From Hanleya hanleyi (taxonomy: Eukaryota > Mollusca > Polyplacophora > Lepidopleurida > Hanleyidae): a stretch of 64,000 bases of DNA. The notes under the pieces were generated by a model. It saw only the letters and a list, made by a program, of their open reading frames with translations. It was not told where the DNA came from and searched no databases. The stretch spans positions 1-64,000 of the forward strand of contig JAVTVY010020521.1 in assembly GCA_036873755.1 (NCBI GenBank). Direction: 5' to 3'. Shown in pieces: positions 40,201 through 53,950 of this stretch. Each line of letters starts with the position of its first letter. Within the stretch, counting starts at the first letter, position 1. Position numbers and translations under genes: made by a program.

Positions 40201-41450
40201 CGATATTCTAGTAAATAACCGTCATGTTTTAATTCAAAATCGAGCTCATGTGGGGGGGGGGGGGGGCATCCATAAAACGCGCTTTATTCATAGCTCAATG
40301 TGCAAATTTGTTAACACCAAGGAATCTCATATCAGAGGCTATGGCCTTTTGCATATTTTTTTTATATATTTGCATAATTTTCAGCGTAAAATATGACGGA
40401 TTAATTCAAAATGGCGGACATGTGGGGTAATCGGAAAATCACACCTTTTCATGTTTTTTTCGTGTTGTTCAAGGCATTATTCTTACCTCATTGTGCACAT
40501 TTATCAAAACCGAGGGGTCTTTGAGCATAACATCGTATTCCCATTTTTGAATCTATTTACATATCCCCAAGATCATAGTTTGATGGTAAAATTCAAAATC
40601 GCGGCCATATGGAGTCATCTGAATATCATACTTGTTCATGTTGGTCGTATTCAAGACATTATTCCTAGCTTGTTGTGAAAAGTTACCAAAAACTGAGAGA
40701 TATCTAAGCATAGCCTAGCCATACTTTTTTCATCGTGCTCCTCTAGCCAAAGGCATTCTTCTTAGATCACTGTGCAAATTTATCAAAAGTAAGAGATATG
40801 AAAGCATAACCTGACAAATTATGCCCGTATTGAATCTAATTACATATCTCTAAGATCAAAATTTGAAGTCAAAATGGCGGCCATATGGGTCATCCGAAAA
40901 TCATTTTTTTTTTTTCATGTTACTCGTTATATTTAAGGCATTATTCTTAGCTCACTGTGCAAATGTTGATATCCAAGCATAGCCTAACATCTTACGCTCA
41001 TTTTGAATCTATTTACTTTTCAATAAGGTTAATATGATGAAAAAATTCAAAAAGACAGTCATATGGGTTCCTCTGAAAATTACACTCTTCAATTTCTCCC
41101 ATAGTTCAAGGCACTATTCTTAGATCATCGCGGCAATATATCAGAACAGAGGGAACACTAAGCACAGTCCAACACCTTATGCCCATTTTGAGTCTATTCA
41201 TAGATCCCTAAGTTCAAGATTTGATGGTCAAATGCAAAGTGGCGGCCATGTGGAGTCATCTAAAAATCATATTTTTCATGCGGCTCGTTTATTTCATGGC
41301 ATCATTCTTACCTCGTTGTCCAGAATTTATCAAACTCGAGATGTATCTATGCATAGCCTAACATCTTATGACAATTTTGAAGTTATTTGCATATCCCAAA
41401 AGTTCAATCTGTTTGCTTAATCCTCAGATTACAAATGATAGTTACATTCA
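40200..41450. repeat. Diverged tandem repeat of about 180-190 bp with ATGGCGGCC cores
   Basis: Units share TCAAAATGGCGGCCATATGG, GGCATTATTCTTAGCTCA, TGTGCAAATTTATCAAAA and GAGATATGAAAGCATAACCT. Cores lie near 40,411, 40,600, 40,874, 41,050 and 41,240, with one unit heavily decayed. Non-coding. Confidence 0.75.
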
Positions 41451-42677
41451 AAACTGGGTAGAGAAAAAGAAAACACTATTCAAGACCTTTCGTTGACGCC
41501 ATTCCGAATTTGTCTGGAATAATTGTTCTAGAATTCATCAGTTATGTCATATTCAACGCTTGGTTACACTAATTTATCTCATATACCTTTTAGTTTCAAA
41601 CGTGAATTTTCGTACATATATTTGAGAATATATGCTGCGACTTGTGGGAAATCCGTAATTTCAAGGAATATGGCGGCCATATTTGACACCATATTGGATT
41701 TTGTGGTCACAAGAATAACAATACACTTTTTTCTTTCACATAATAAAAAAAAAACACCCTAAACATAGTATTATAGTGAGTTGAATGGGACCATAATATC
41801 TAGCTGGTTACGGAAATTGAAATTTTAATCAGGAAGAGCGGAGGGGTCTAGAGATGCATGTCTAAGTTTTAGGGAGAGTTGGGGGGAGGGAGGTCCGGGT
41901 CAGACTGCCACACCCAACACCTGTCATCGAGCTAAGAGGCATAATGTGTTTATACATAGACATAGGTATCTGCGTACAACATCTACACCATTCCACTATA
42001 AAACCTATACAAGGCGGGTGAGCGGCATCAAGCTGGATCAGCCCAGAAATTGCATTTCAGATTGTTTCGAGATCCCAACGATTTCACGTCGCTGTGATAC
42101 TGTGATCAACCCAATATTAAACGTTGTGTTATATACTTACAGTACTAAATCGCCGATGTACAGTATTATGCTGTCTGTCTCACAAAAAAAAACTTTCTGT
42201 TTTCCTTGTGCATTCAGTTCTTTTCGTTGTTTCTACCGCAAACATAACAAAGGATATGCAATTACTATACTGCAACAGAAACTTTTGTTTTCTGTTAGGT
42301 ACATCAGTCTGTTATCGTGCAAACAGTGGATAATAAGCTGGTATATTATAATAATAATAAACTTTATTTAGAGAGGGACAGCACAGCTATTAGCACAACC
42401 AAGGACGCAGCATATGGAGTAGGTATGCCACATAAGGTATCAGTCTGTCAGTCTAAGAAAAATAACGTAAAAACAAAAAATGAAATATTCCGAGAAAATA
42501 ATATGTTGAATGACGATCTGATTTCATGACGTCACCGTGACGTCAGCATAATGGCTATTGAGACGTAAGTTTCACCGTTTGATACATCATCACTCAAGTA
42601 AAAGTTGTTTGAGTTTCAGCTCTCTATTCGCGAAGTTGAATCAGATTCTGGAGCCAAATCACCGTCTCTGAAGAAAA
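41451..42677. other. No recognisable feature
   Basis: AT-rich; open frames at 41,946-42,371 and 42,317-42,529 have no recognisable domain. The ATGGCGGCCATATTTG word at 41,670 may be a further decayed unit of the repeat to the left. Confidence 0.4.
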
Positions 42678-43206
42678 AAATCACATTTAGCAGATTCTGT
42701 CAAAAAACGGGTTAGGGGTAACTTTATGGGGTATCGGGTGATCGTGGACATATTTGCTATTGCTGAATTCCCAGTGGCTGTCGTCAGTTGTCTGGATGCG
42801 TGAAAATAACCTACCCGTTGAAATACAGATATCAGCGAGATAATTCTAGCGATATGTTTTGTGGATTTGAGCAATTTTAACCTTATTTTGGAAGAAATAT
42901 TCGCGCGAGACCACTGTAAACAATTACATATGGCTTTTTCACAAGTGTATGCTGGAACCAATCCGGCACCTTTAATTTGGAGCCAAATATGGAGGCACGG
43001 TTAAATATTTGGGAATTATGCTTTCGTTTTATCAATTTCGTGGAAAATTTGGTCAAAAAAATCCAAAGATCGCATTTTTCATCCAAAATGCAGCAGCTTT
43101 GACCACCAAGACGCGCATTTTCAGACTCTGCTCAAATTTCTGGTCTAGAAAACATGCTCAAACCTTTTGGCCTCCGAAGTACAATAAAGTGCCCTAGCTC
43201 TTGGAC
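42678..43206 (-). repeat. Interspersed repeat, copy 2
   Basis: Inverted counterpart of 32,620-33,098, with several small indels. No ORF is conserved between the two copies, so this is annotated as non-coding. Confidence 0.75.
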
Positions 43207-44340
43207 TAGAGAAATATGGAATGTTGCATAGACTAATGATATAGCTTATGTGCTGGCGGATCGCAAGGGTCTGAATACAGGTAGATTGAGGCTCAAGACT
43301 CAACGGAATATAGATGATCCATGGGAAATTCATGTTTGTCCGAAAACTATTGTCAGAATCAATATAATTTGCCACAATTACTTTTCTCCATTCATCTTTG
43401 AAAATCTTCAAACTAGGGAAAACTCATCGTCACGAGCGCAACAGCTTTCCGCTATGGCATTCTCTCAGGCTCCAGCTGTTAAAAAATATGGGGTGTATGC
43501 GTCCATGTATTTCACATCCCATCGTGGTGATTCAGTTTTTTTTTAGTGGAGACGTGACTAGAATTTGAAGTCCTTATATGGCACGCCTTCGCAGTATATG
43601 TAGTATTTTGAACTATGGATGTGAGGTAGACTTTTCATTGATGCTTGGAGTTAGATACGTGATATAAACATCCGCCTGCCTACGCTTGCCGCAAAAATTT
43701 AAACTTACGACAAATGCGTCAGCACATTCCTTTGAATTAGATCTATTTCATTTTTATTTTTTGTAAAAATAAACCCATTTCAATCACCAAAAGCCCATAG
43801 TTCGGAATAAACCTGATAGAATATGGATTTGGGGATTTTTAGGTGTAAAAATGAAGATAATAGCAGAGAATATGTAATGATATATGGATCATACTCCATG
43901 TAAGAATCACGAGACAATGCATACAATAGCCAAGTCTGGAGACAACAATGTATGCAGAAGTATCTGCCTGATAGCTCCCAACCGGTGTAGATACTGTGAG
44001 CCATCGACTTAGAAGAAAAGCCAATAATCTCCCATTTTCTATTAGGCATTAGTCAGACCTGGGTCCTAAGAATGAGAAAATTTTGTCAAATCAAATTTCG
44101 GGAGAGATTTCCCTGGTCCTGTTCGCCCGAGTACAGTGGGCGGTATCCGCCTTTTCCTGGAAGTAGTAGAGAAGGGCAAAATCTTGGTCCCTTGACTACT
44201 TTCAGAGTTATTCGCAGCAGGTCATAGGCGCTGGGACTAAAATATGCCGACAATCTCGCAAAAGTAATCCGGAAAGACTGTTACATAAACACATTTATGT
44301 TATTCTTCTGAAACAAACTATAGGATGTCGGTATTTGTTC
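43207..44340. other. No recognisable feature
   Basis: Open frames at 43,250-43,546 (plus) and 43,780-44,049 (minus) lack known domains, promoters or splice context. Confidence 0.35.
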
Positions 44341-44960
44341 GATTCGGTTGATGCTGTAACGTACGATGGGAGGGGTTTTGTGGCCGTTGGTTGATTTTCG
44401 CTGGAAAGCCATGGGGCGCATGCGCACTTGCCATGAAGGCCTAGAGGGGTCGTTTTTGGGTAGGGGTGAGCTATCCCTGGTGCAAATCGGTTATTTTGAA
44501 GCTTTTGTCAAGTAGAGTCAGAGTAGAGTAGTTTTTACCTAAAATGATGTCAATTCGCGCATGCGCATTCGGAAAATAGTAGAAAAAGAACGTTTGGGTG
44601 ACAGTGTTGAGGTAGTTGTGATACGTTAGTTGTAAGTATATATGTTGAACATTATATATATTCAATTTGGCTGTCATTGTCCCGTACGACTGGAGGGGCC
44701 GTCGATTTGATTTTCGCCGGTAAAGTCATCGTGTGTATGCGTCCTCAACATGTAGTCCTGGGGTCGGTGTTTAAGGGCAAAGATGAGTCATCTGTGGTCC
44801 AAACGAGAATGTAGGGAATGACCAGAGTCGCTCTAATGCGCACTTGGGACATGTCTACCCCTATACACTGACTCTTAGGACTGAGCATGCGGTGATTGAG
44901 CTCTCGTTGTTCACGGGGCCTTGGGCCAGTGATACACGCATGCGCACTGAAGGAGTAGTA
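44340..44960. repeat. Two diverged units with NRF1-like GCATGCGCA words
   Basis: GTACGA.TGGAGGGG ... TTGATTTTCGC.GG.AAAG ... TGGTGCAAA words recur about 320 bp apart. GCATGCGC palindromes occur near 44,418, 44,559 and 44,938. Possibly an old duplicated promoter-like repeat. Confidence 0.45.
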
Positions 44961-47049
44961 GAGAAAGGACAGTAGCAAGCTTGGATATTTTGATGGTGGT
45001 GGTTGTGGGGGAGGAGGTGGTGGTTGCAGTTGTGGTGATGGTGATGTGTGTGAATATAGGGCTTAACTCGTGTCAATCATCAGTGCTAATGATCTAGTTA
45101 TCGACCTGTCAAATACGAGTAATTCTGTCCCTATACGACGACAGCCAGAGGCCCCGACGGGATGTGGAAAGACGTCCTGGATCAGTCAATTCTTAGAGGG
45201 ACGGCCCCTCAGATATACCCATATTGTCTAGTGCTACAGTCAGTATCAGATCCCATACGAAATTACAAGGTTGCAAACTGTGACCTTCAACCGAGACATT
45301 CCTCACTATATCGAGGAAGCGTATTACTTCAAACCCAAACAGACCAACTGCATGGCTACCTAGGCCAATTCAAAACATCGCCGAATTATTCTACCAAAGG
45401 GTCTCATAATCTATTTGACTCAGAATCTCTTTCCTCGAAGGAAAGCATCCACATATATTGCCTTGATCTGTCAATATTTCGTGCTTTCTCCAATCCCACC
45501 GAGCGAGTGCTACCTGTTCATGGACTTAAATGCCTATACTCCCGACTGACGACCCACTGTTACCCGCAGAGAGGCCCTGTCGAAGTGAGAGTGAGAGTGT
45601 GCGACACTCAGACCATCCACCGAGTCCACGCCCTGCAGCTCTCGTCCGGCGAACCGCTATCCTACCCGCTTCCATACAGAGAGCCCCTTTCATACTACTA
45701 GCCGTGGATTACTCTAATCACCCAACCATGTCGATCCAACCTAATCCCATAATTGGGGATCACATGACCAACCCTGTAAACACACGGTTAAGATGGGATC
45801 TGTTCAAATAAAGCTTGGACGTCGAGGTGGGGCAGACGTTGGTGGCCAAAGAGAACAAGTTTCACAAAGCCCTATCTTAACGCTTTAGCGTCCTATCGTA
45901 CCTCCTTAACGCATTGTCGATCGTCCAATCACAGGCACATGCATTGAAAATTGGGCATAAAGAGGGTTGTTTCTGCTTAATAACTTTTAATTTATTCATC
46001 ATAAAACTCCAAAATATTCATGCGACTTCGCTTATATATCTGTTACTATTGTTACATTGAGTGGGAATAGTCTAATTTTTAAGCAAAACGTAGTTTATTA
46101 TTATGACAAATAGACCGACCACGATTTTTTTTTTTTTTAATACCATCCCATGCTTATATATAGTCCATGTTCGCCAATGGCGGATGTGTCTTAGTTCGAT
46201 ATATATTTTTTTTTAATTCGTTAGGCAAGAAAGAAAGAAAGAGAGGTAGTTCTCGCTTACCAGTATGATATGGAAGTAACCCTTTTCCACGACAAGCGAC
46301 GACCCATTTGACGTATCAACCATCTAGAAGTCTCCACCCTCACCAACACCCCACCATGACCGCTTGAGATAAAAACATCGCTATTTCATCGTCGGCATTA
46401 TATTACTGGGGCGATATGCAAGAGGTGGGAAACGTGACGAGGTCTGAGGACTGAAAAGCAACCGTATGACTCTACAGGAAATCTTCTCTCGGCACCTCAC
46501 AGTCAGACCCGAGAATACGGTGGATTCTCGGACGTAGCCGTATAGTATCTCAGCCGCGCTCTTATTGCAGCTGTTCATGCGAAGACTACCAAGTATCCAC
46601 ACGGCCCCTAGCACCGGCTTAAACACGCTAGCCCGGGAGCTGTGATGACCGATCACATGATTGATGAAAGATTGTGTATGATTATACCAAATGGAAACAA
46701 CAAGAAACCTCTAAGTAATGTACTTACTGTTAACATCTATGCTCAACAGATCTTACACAGTCTCTTCTTCCCAGTAATCGAAAACTGTAAAGAGTATTCT
46801 TCCAGTTGTCTGTAAAATCAAAATTTTTATCTGACTAATTCATCACTCGGCCAGCATACGTCAGTCGTGCGTTGAAGACATTCATCTACAGCAGATGGCA
46901 AAAGAAAAGCGGACTATTTCTAAATGAAACTAGACCGGTATTGAGACAACGCACATTAAAACTCAAATCACGTACACCTATTTCACCACGGCTATGAACA
47001 ATTTGAAATATACCCGCTGTTTATGGTTGTGTGTATGCTAAAGGCCAAT
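44961..47049. other. No supported gene
   Basis: A GGTGGTGGT-rich microsatellite lies near 44,990-45,050. The open frame at 45,162-45,701 (179 codons) and others have no domain I recognise. The minus frame at 46,381-46,656 contains NKSAAEILYGYVRE, which faintly resembles a retrotransposon integrase tail; too little to call. Confidence 0.35.
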
Positions 47050-47146
47050 CTAATTAAAATTATATCCTATCTGCTCCCCCATTTGGATATATCGCCTACA
47101 GCGATATATATCCAATTGGTGGAGCAGATAGGATTTAATTTTAATT
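47050..47146. repeat. Near-perfect short palindrome
   Basis: ATCCTATCTGCTCCCCCA ... GGATATATCGC is followed after CTACA by its complement GCGATATATATCC ... GGAGCAGATAGGAT. Arms of about 45 bp. Likely a foldback MITE remnant. Confidence 0.8.
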
Positions 47147-48660
47147 ATATTTACTAAAGGTTTCATGATCCCTAGCGATACGTTTTAACAACTTACCGGT
47201 TTTTCCTCAACAAAATTGCAATAGATATGTTTCCTGAAAACTGTTCATATAGGGTATTAAAATTTAGTGAAAATTGTGTCCTGTTGATTATTACAACATA
47301 CAGGTAGTGTACTTTTCCAACAAAAAACGCAAAACGTGACCCATTCAAGTCAAAGGAAGCATGCATTTGAAACGAAATGGTGACTTAGAATAATTGCTCC
47401 CAAACCATAGAGACAAGTAAAAGTTACAACTCGATATAATCGGCGAACTGTTTCCAGACATTGTACTCATGAGATTGAGAGATGAAATAAAATATGTTTC
47501 AATAAAAAACAACGAAAAAAGGAAGAAAGCGGTTCAGAAAAAGAAATCCAAATTCTAGGAAAAGAAGTGGGAGAAACATTTTAACTGTAGAAACAGAAGA
47601 AAAAAAATAGATTGCGAGTCCAAAGAACAATTACAAAATAACAGAAAATGCAAGGTATAATTGCAAGAACAAAGGCGAAATGAGCAGACAAGGATGAAAA
47701 ATCAAGCAAATATTGAATAGAAAAAAATAGACCATTAAACTAAAGGCAAAATGTAGGTACTGGAGCCTTTTTGGGAACAAGCTTTTAACAGTCAAAAAAA
47801 AGTGTTATGGAGGCTTGGATATCGGTAGAACAGAAACGCCGCGTAGAACGATATTGAAGAAGCCATGGTTTCATTGGAGTTCGATATACTGTTATACGAG
47901 CACTTTCTTAATGACAAAACCAAATTCTTCGGAATTCGATATTCAACTGATCAAGATGGGGAGTACCTATGCCGAGCTGACAGGTGCATTAAAGAATACA
48001 CAAAACGAAAACAGTCCCGACATCGATGGGTTTCCTTTAGAATTCTTGAAAATCGTTTGGAGACAAAGTGGTCTTTTTATGCTAAGATCTGTCAACGCTG
48101 TGTGTGATAAAGATGAAAGACAAAACCGGATATGTCTTCCTAAACCCGATAAACATCGCAATTTATTTAGGAACTGGAGCCCTATAACGCTGTTTCGTGT
48201 GTTCTATATTAAAGCTATCCTCATATTTTATCGAGAATTGAAATTAATTTCATTTTAGATAAACTGATTTGTGAGATCAAAAAGGATTTATCCAGGGATA
48301 GTTCATCTGAGTTAATGTATGACTAATATATAAACTGCTGCTATCTTGTAAAGCGAAGGATATACCCGGACTCATTTTGCAGATTGACTTTGAAAAAGCG
48401 TTCGAATCTGTGTCGTGAATATTTTTTGAAGAACGACTTAACCTAGGCCTTCAATTTCGAAGAATCATTTAGAAGGTGGGTAAAAAAAAATATACGAAAT
48501 ATCCAGGCGTGTGTTACACAAAACGGTCATCTATCCGAATTCCTCCAGGCTGGTGCGGTTGTCCCCAGGGTGATTCGATATCGCCATATCTCTTTCTTCT
48601 GTGTGCCGAAATGACACAAATGAAACATTATAGGTATGACAATTGGAAACGTAGAATACA

Positions 48661-49010
48661 CATGAGCAGTGTGACTAATGTCACAGGACCTACGAAGTAG
48701 GGTAGGCACTAGGGCTCCGACACGAACTGAACTCTTGGAAATCCCAACCCTCCAGTTGAAATCCTGCCTATATTCAGATGGGCATTGCCCAAGTCAGAAT
48801 CATCAGTGATTTTCATCAAAAATCACCAGAAATTTTCACCAAAAGTAGGTCAGCTCAGAACTTGCTGGTAACAGTCCCCTAATGCACCTATATGCCAAAA
48901 ATCAAGGTTCTAATGTCAACGGTTCTCCTTATTTTGCCGACGAAAGCATTCGGATGGACTGACTGACTCATTACCGGACAATTTGCAAATGAGAGCCTAT
49001 ACTTCGTAGG
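48661..49010. mobile_element. CCTACGAAGTAGG-bounded repeat, copy b
   Basis: Starts CATGAGCAGTGTGACTAATG and ends CTTCGTAGG. The LINE reads straight through at 57,538 where this copy is absent. Short form without the 5S-like part. Confidence 0.8.
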
Positions 49011-49108
49011 AAAAATAAGTCAGTAAGCAGATGTCACACAGCAGATCCTTGGCGGCTCAAAACACGCAATACTCAGAAACACTCCAAATAATAATCACGT
49101 TTATAAAA

Positions 49109-51084
49109 CATGAGCAGTGTGACTAACGTCACAGGACCTACGAAGTAGAGTAGGCATTTAGACTCGAACGCGAATTGAACTCTTGGAAATCCCCACCCCC
49201 AGTTGAAATCCTGCCTATAATAAGATGTGCACCGCTCAAGTCAGAATCGCCAGTGATTTTCATCAAAAATCACCAGAAATTTTCATCAAAAGTAGGTCAG
49301 CTTAGAACTTGTTGGTAACAGTCTCCTAATGCGCCTTCATTCCAAAAATAAACCGATCGCCGATTTAATTTTACAATTTTTTAACTAAAGGAAACAGATT
49401 GAATAATAAAAAGTTCAGTAGATTTCAAGATTTACGCGTGAAAATACATTTACATCTCTTTAATGGTTTTCAGTGCCCTTGTCCAGGATCAAAGAAACTT
49501 TTTGAATCGCATTATTTTCCCAACAATACAACAAATTTTTATATATAGTACTATAGTAGAAAGGTAGCATTTATGTAGTTTACGGTAATTCAACTCAAGA
49601 CCAACACCTTCTCAGCACAAGATAATAATGATTCTATGTCATTCTCCTGAGCATAACCGGTACAAAGACGAATAAATAGCGTCTCTACATCACGTTGTGA
49701 TCTAGATATATGAGACAACACATTTTGGGTATCGGCAATCTGATGAATGTACTATTCCGGTATTCTTGTTTCACATTATATTCTATGACGGTTGATCGGT
49801 GATTTTCTTCATTGATAAACATTAAACCACCTCAGCTTCGTTGTGTGAATCGGAATTGCATTGCTGTGACACACCAACACACTCCGTGGCAGTGATTCTG
49901 TATCCTCCAGTCAAGGAATCAAAGTGGATCAAGATTTGAAATGACAAGAAAAATGTAGACATATTTTGTTTACACATGTAATTTTTTGCTTAAATTATAT
50001 CCCAGTGTGATATATAGTCAATATTCAAGAGGTACAAAAAAACTCAAACTATGTTCTCATATTTTCACATTATGATCAAAGTTACTTTATCTAGTTAAAT
50101 TCTACCCAAAGAAAATAAATTAAGACCCTTTAAACATGCCGGCGTGGCTTTGTTTCACCCCCAGTAAACTTTTATCATTGTTGCTCACACAGACTAATCT
50201 GAAGGATGATACCACATCTTTCTTTCTCCTGCTGGGTTATTGCACCAGGCTGACTTAATTGGTTGATGTAGGATATTTCACAACCAGTGGAAAATTTGAC
50301 CTGAATTTGAAGCCTGCTGTGGTGTGTGATGAAATGTTTGGATGTGAAATAGGATACAAGTTAAAGGCTACAGTTTACATCTATAACAATATACTGAATT
50401 GTGTGTATTGAGGCTGGCAAGTTGGTGATAGCAGTGTAGATAAATGCACTAACAAGTGATGGAAAATTAGCAGTTCCTATTTCATACATGATAATATAGC
50501 CCACCAAAACGTTTACACTTAGATTAGGTATGACCAGGAGTTCGGTGCGCGTCGGAGTCCTAATGCCCACCCTACTTAGGATGTCGGATAGCACAGTGGT
50601 AAATTTAACAGACCTATGACAGAAGGTAAATGTACGTTTTCATTACTATGCTTATTGCATCAGCTTGCGCTTTCAACTTGGGACCTTCGTCTATTAGACT
50701 GAATTCACTCATTTATCCATTGGTTAAATGGGCCCCGTTACACAAAGTCTTGACCGGGCTCAAAGTCGCTTAACTTCGCTGATTTTACCAGAACCGGTGT
50801 GTCTTGATATGCCGTATCAGGGAACCTTCAAAAGTCACAGTGAAACATACAGCCAAGGGTTCCCGATGGGCATAACGGTGCACTCGCTGAGCCATCAATA
50901 AATAATATAAAAAAAATAATTATAAATCAAATTTTCATCAGAATTCGGTCAGCTCAGAACTTGCTGGTAACAATGCCCTAATGCACGTTCTAATGTCAAC
51001 GGTTCTCCTTATCTTGCCGACGAAAGGATTCGGATGGACTGACTCATTACCGGACAATTTGCGATCTGTAGCCTACTTCGTAGG
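49109..51084. mobile_element. CCTACGAAGTAGG-bounded repeat, copy c (long form)
   Basis: Starts CATGAGCAGTGTGACTAACG and ends CCTACTTCGTAGG (51,072-51,084). Its empty site is at 57,610 in the other LINE copy. It contains the 5S-like segment (50,738-50,822, minus) and an AT-rich middle shared with copy d (CACACCAACACACTCCGTGG). No protein domain recognised. Confidence 0.75.
50738..50822 (-). pseudogene. 5S rRNA-like segment in copy c
   Basis: The minus strand reads ATACGGCATATCAAGACACA, CCGGTTCTGGTAAAATCAGC, GAAGTTAAGC and GCCCGGTCAAGACTT. These lie in 5S order and spacing over about 80 nt, including the ACGGC..AT start, but the segment is cut before the final helix. Confidence 0.7.
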
Positions 51085-51106
51085 AATATTTGGATTAAAA
51101 CTAAAT

Positions 51107-52881
51107 ACATGGCAGTGTGACTATGCGTCACAGGACCTACGAAGTAAGGTAGGCATTAGGACAGGCACTGAGCTCTTGGCAATCCCCCCCCCCCCCCCCC
51201 CGCAGCCCCAAGTTGAAATCCTGCCTATATTAAGATGGGCACATGCAGCCCAAGTCAGAATCACCAGAGATTTTCATCAAAACTCACCAGAAATTTTCGA
51301 TTAAAACAGTATTGAATATTTTGTTGAAGATTAAAAGTGATGGGATTGAATGAATAGTTTACCAGTTACTGTGCTGATGTGAATCTGCGACATACCAACA
51401 CACTCTGTGGCAGTGATTCTGTGACACACCAACACACTCCGTGGCAGTGATTCTGTATCCCTTAATCAAGGAATCAAAATTTGAAATGACAAGAAAAAAT
51501 TTAGACATAATTACACATGTAATGTTTTTGTTTAAATTATATCCCAGTGTGATATATAGTCAATATTCAAGAAGTACAATCAAAGTTACTTTATCTAGTT
51601 AAATTCTACCCAAAGAAAATAAATTAAGACTCTTTAAACACGCCGTCAATGCCAGATGTTGAGTTTTATACAGCTGTAGATCAGGGCTCTGGGTGCATAT
51701 ATCATGTTTCCATATCCTTGATGCACACAACAGCCGCAAAAACAAAGCCTCCTTGAACAACCTATCTTTATACAGGAAATTCTTAACCCAGAAAATACCA
51801 TTCTCTCTCAAAAGAAAACAATTTACGCCAGGAAGGCCTTTTTTATTAAGCTAATTTTGTTAGGTAGGGGCCTACTTAGATTCAATAATTGTCATGAAAT
51901 TTCTTTGGTTATATCGTAATTGCAACTATGTTTGTTCCTCAAACCTGACATGCTTGAGCTATACATGTATAACACACTTTCATTTGAGAGTCCAGACATT
52001 CCACCATTCATGTGAACAAATTGTACTAAACATGGAATAATTAAATTCACACTACCCATTTCTACATATCAGTACTATGTTACTATCTGTAGCAGTTGAA
52101 ACCCAGTAAAACTTAAGCAATTAAAACCAGTAAGAAATTTGTCTGTTGAATAACAGAAAATATGGTATGGAGATTTGAATGAGTAAACTATTAAACAACT
52201 TACATGATACCAACAAAATGTCCCAACACAAGCTGATAAATTCCTTGGGTGGCTTGCACGACGGCTTTGTTTCACCCTCAGTAAATTTTATCATTGTTGC
52301 TCACAGGCTAATCTGAAGGATGATACCAGATCTTTCTATGTTCTGCTGGGTTATTGCACCAGGCTGACTTAATTGGTTGATGTAGGATATTTCATCATCA
52401 GTGGCAATTTGACCTAAATTTGAAGCCTGCATGATTTGGTCTGTGATGAAATGTTTGTATGTGAAATAGGATACACGTTAAAGGCCACAGTTTACATATA
52501 TCTATAACAATATACTGAATTGTGTGTATTAAGAATGCACTAACAAATGATGGAAAATTGGCATTTCCTATTTCATTATCCCATCACGTTTTGTACTGTG
52601 TTATATATACAGTGAAACATACAGCCAAGGGTTCCCAATGGGCATGACAGTGCACTCGCTGAGCTGTCAATAAATAATTAAAAAAATAATTATAAATCAA
52701 ATTTTCATCAGAATTCGGTCAGCTCAGAACTTGCTGGTAACAATGCCCTAATGCACGTTCATGCCAAAAATCAAGGTTCTAATGTCAATGGTTCTCCTTA
52801 TTTTGCCGACGAAAGGACTCAGATGGACTGACTCACTGACTCATTACCGGACAATTTGCGATCTGTAGCCTACTTCGTAGG
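51107..52881. mobile_element. CCTACGAAGTAGG-bounded repeat, copy d (long form)
   Basis: Starts ACATGGCAGTGTGACTATGC, ends CCTACTTCGTAGG (52,869-52,881). Empty site at about 57,630. The LINE sequence resumes about 220 bp further on than it stopped, so a deletion accompanied or followed this insertion. A poly-C run (51,186-51,200) lies near its left end. Confidence 0.75.
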
Positions 52882-53088
52882 AATAACAACAATAAAATCA
52901 GCTGTTTTGTCAAACTGACACATCTCTTCGTTGTTTTGCCAAATACACCCCAAGAATTTATATAAGAGCTTAATTCCATTATATTTAAATTTATCTAAAA
53001 CGGAAGAAGTGGTAGAATTCAAAGAAAAATAATCAACCAAGACTGCAAAATAGAAACGATTAAGAAAGATCAATGCGGCTAATTTCAG

Positions 53089-53839
53089 GCAAAGTTTATA
53101 AGTGTCTTCGATAAAGGGACCATCACTGCATAGTACTTCATGAAAGTGTAGCTGTTTTTCCCCGAACGGTCTACCTGGAGCAACACGTAAGTTAGCTATA
53201 CTGGCAACAAACACCTCAAACCTATTCACGAAGAATTATCATATCCATTTTGACCTTTTCAAAGCCTGGTATCTATGCCAAAGTAAAATGAAGCCAGAAA
53301 CCATACCGAATAACTCGACAAATCCCTGTGGTATAATACTATCTAGAGACAACCCACTTCCTTGATTAAAAAACTGATTTTGAAAATCTTAGGCACATTC
53401 GCAACATTATAAATGACAACACATATAAGGGAAGTGGGAAGAGGTGCCGACAGAGGTAAAATGCTATCCTTCAAGATTCTAAGATTACGTTTGGTTTGAA
53501 GTGAAAAATCTAGACTGTGCGTTTGGCGAAAAGAAATACTGTGGAGTGGACGAAACATTTGTATAACAAGGGCTCCAACACTGACTAACTTATTCCTTGG
53601 AAGGAGGCAACTTTACCCGCCAGAATATCATTGTGGAAGTGGAATAAGGTTGATTAACCATTAATTATGCCTAATTTCTATATTGCTTGTCACAAAACTG
53701 TATATTTAAGGAAATAAACTTACACGAGATACGTTGACTTTCAGTGTACTGCATTATACTACAGAGAAGTTAATTGCCATAATGCATATGAATCTGTCTG
53801 GCTCCCCCCTCAACCAAACTTTTTGCCCGTAGACCCGGA
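53089..53839. repeat. First unit of a LINE tandem duplication (no insertion)
   Basis: GCAAAGTTTATAAGTGTCTT at 53,089 recurs at 53,840 and 58,039. Sequence through AACCAAACTTTTT is repeated in each. This unit lacks the 460-bp insertion at GTTAGCTATACTGG (53,191-53,204), so it preserves the empty site. Confidence 0.8.
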
Positions 53840-53950
53840 GCAAAGTTTATAAGTGTCTTCGATAAAGGGACCATCACTGCATAGTACTTGATGAAAGTGT
53901 AACTGTTTTTTCCCGAACGGTCTACCTGGATCAACACGTAAGTTAGCTAT

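Larger units (their letters stand above)
47470..53835 (+). mobile_element. L1-like LINE, degraded and split by three insertions
   Basis: RT-type motifs are visible on the plus strand: PDIDGFPLEFLKIVW, LPKPDKHRNLFRNWSPITLF, ILQIDFEKAFESVS and GCPQGDSISPYLFLLCAE, an L1-clade RT order. C-terminal words FKFI*NGR and RKIINQDCK appear after 52,970. The LINE is interrupted at 48,661-49,010, 49,109-51,084 and 51,107-52,881 by one repeat family. Many stops and frameshifts make it a fossil. A second partial copy at about 57,240-58,150 lacks the insertions. Confidence 0.75.

Noticed and set aside
45162..45701. 179-codon plus-strand ORF and overlapping frames
   Set aside because: No family resemblance and no gene signals; probably a chance open frame.
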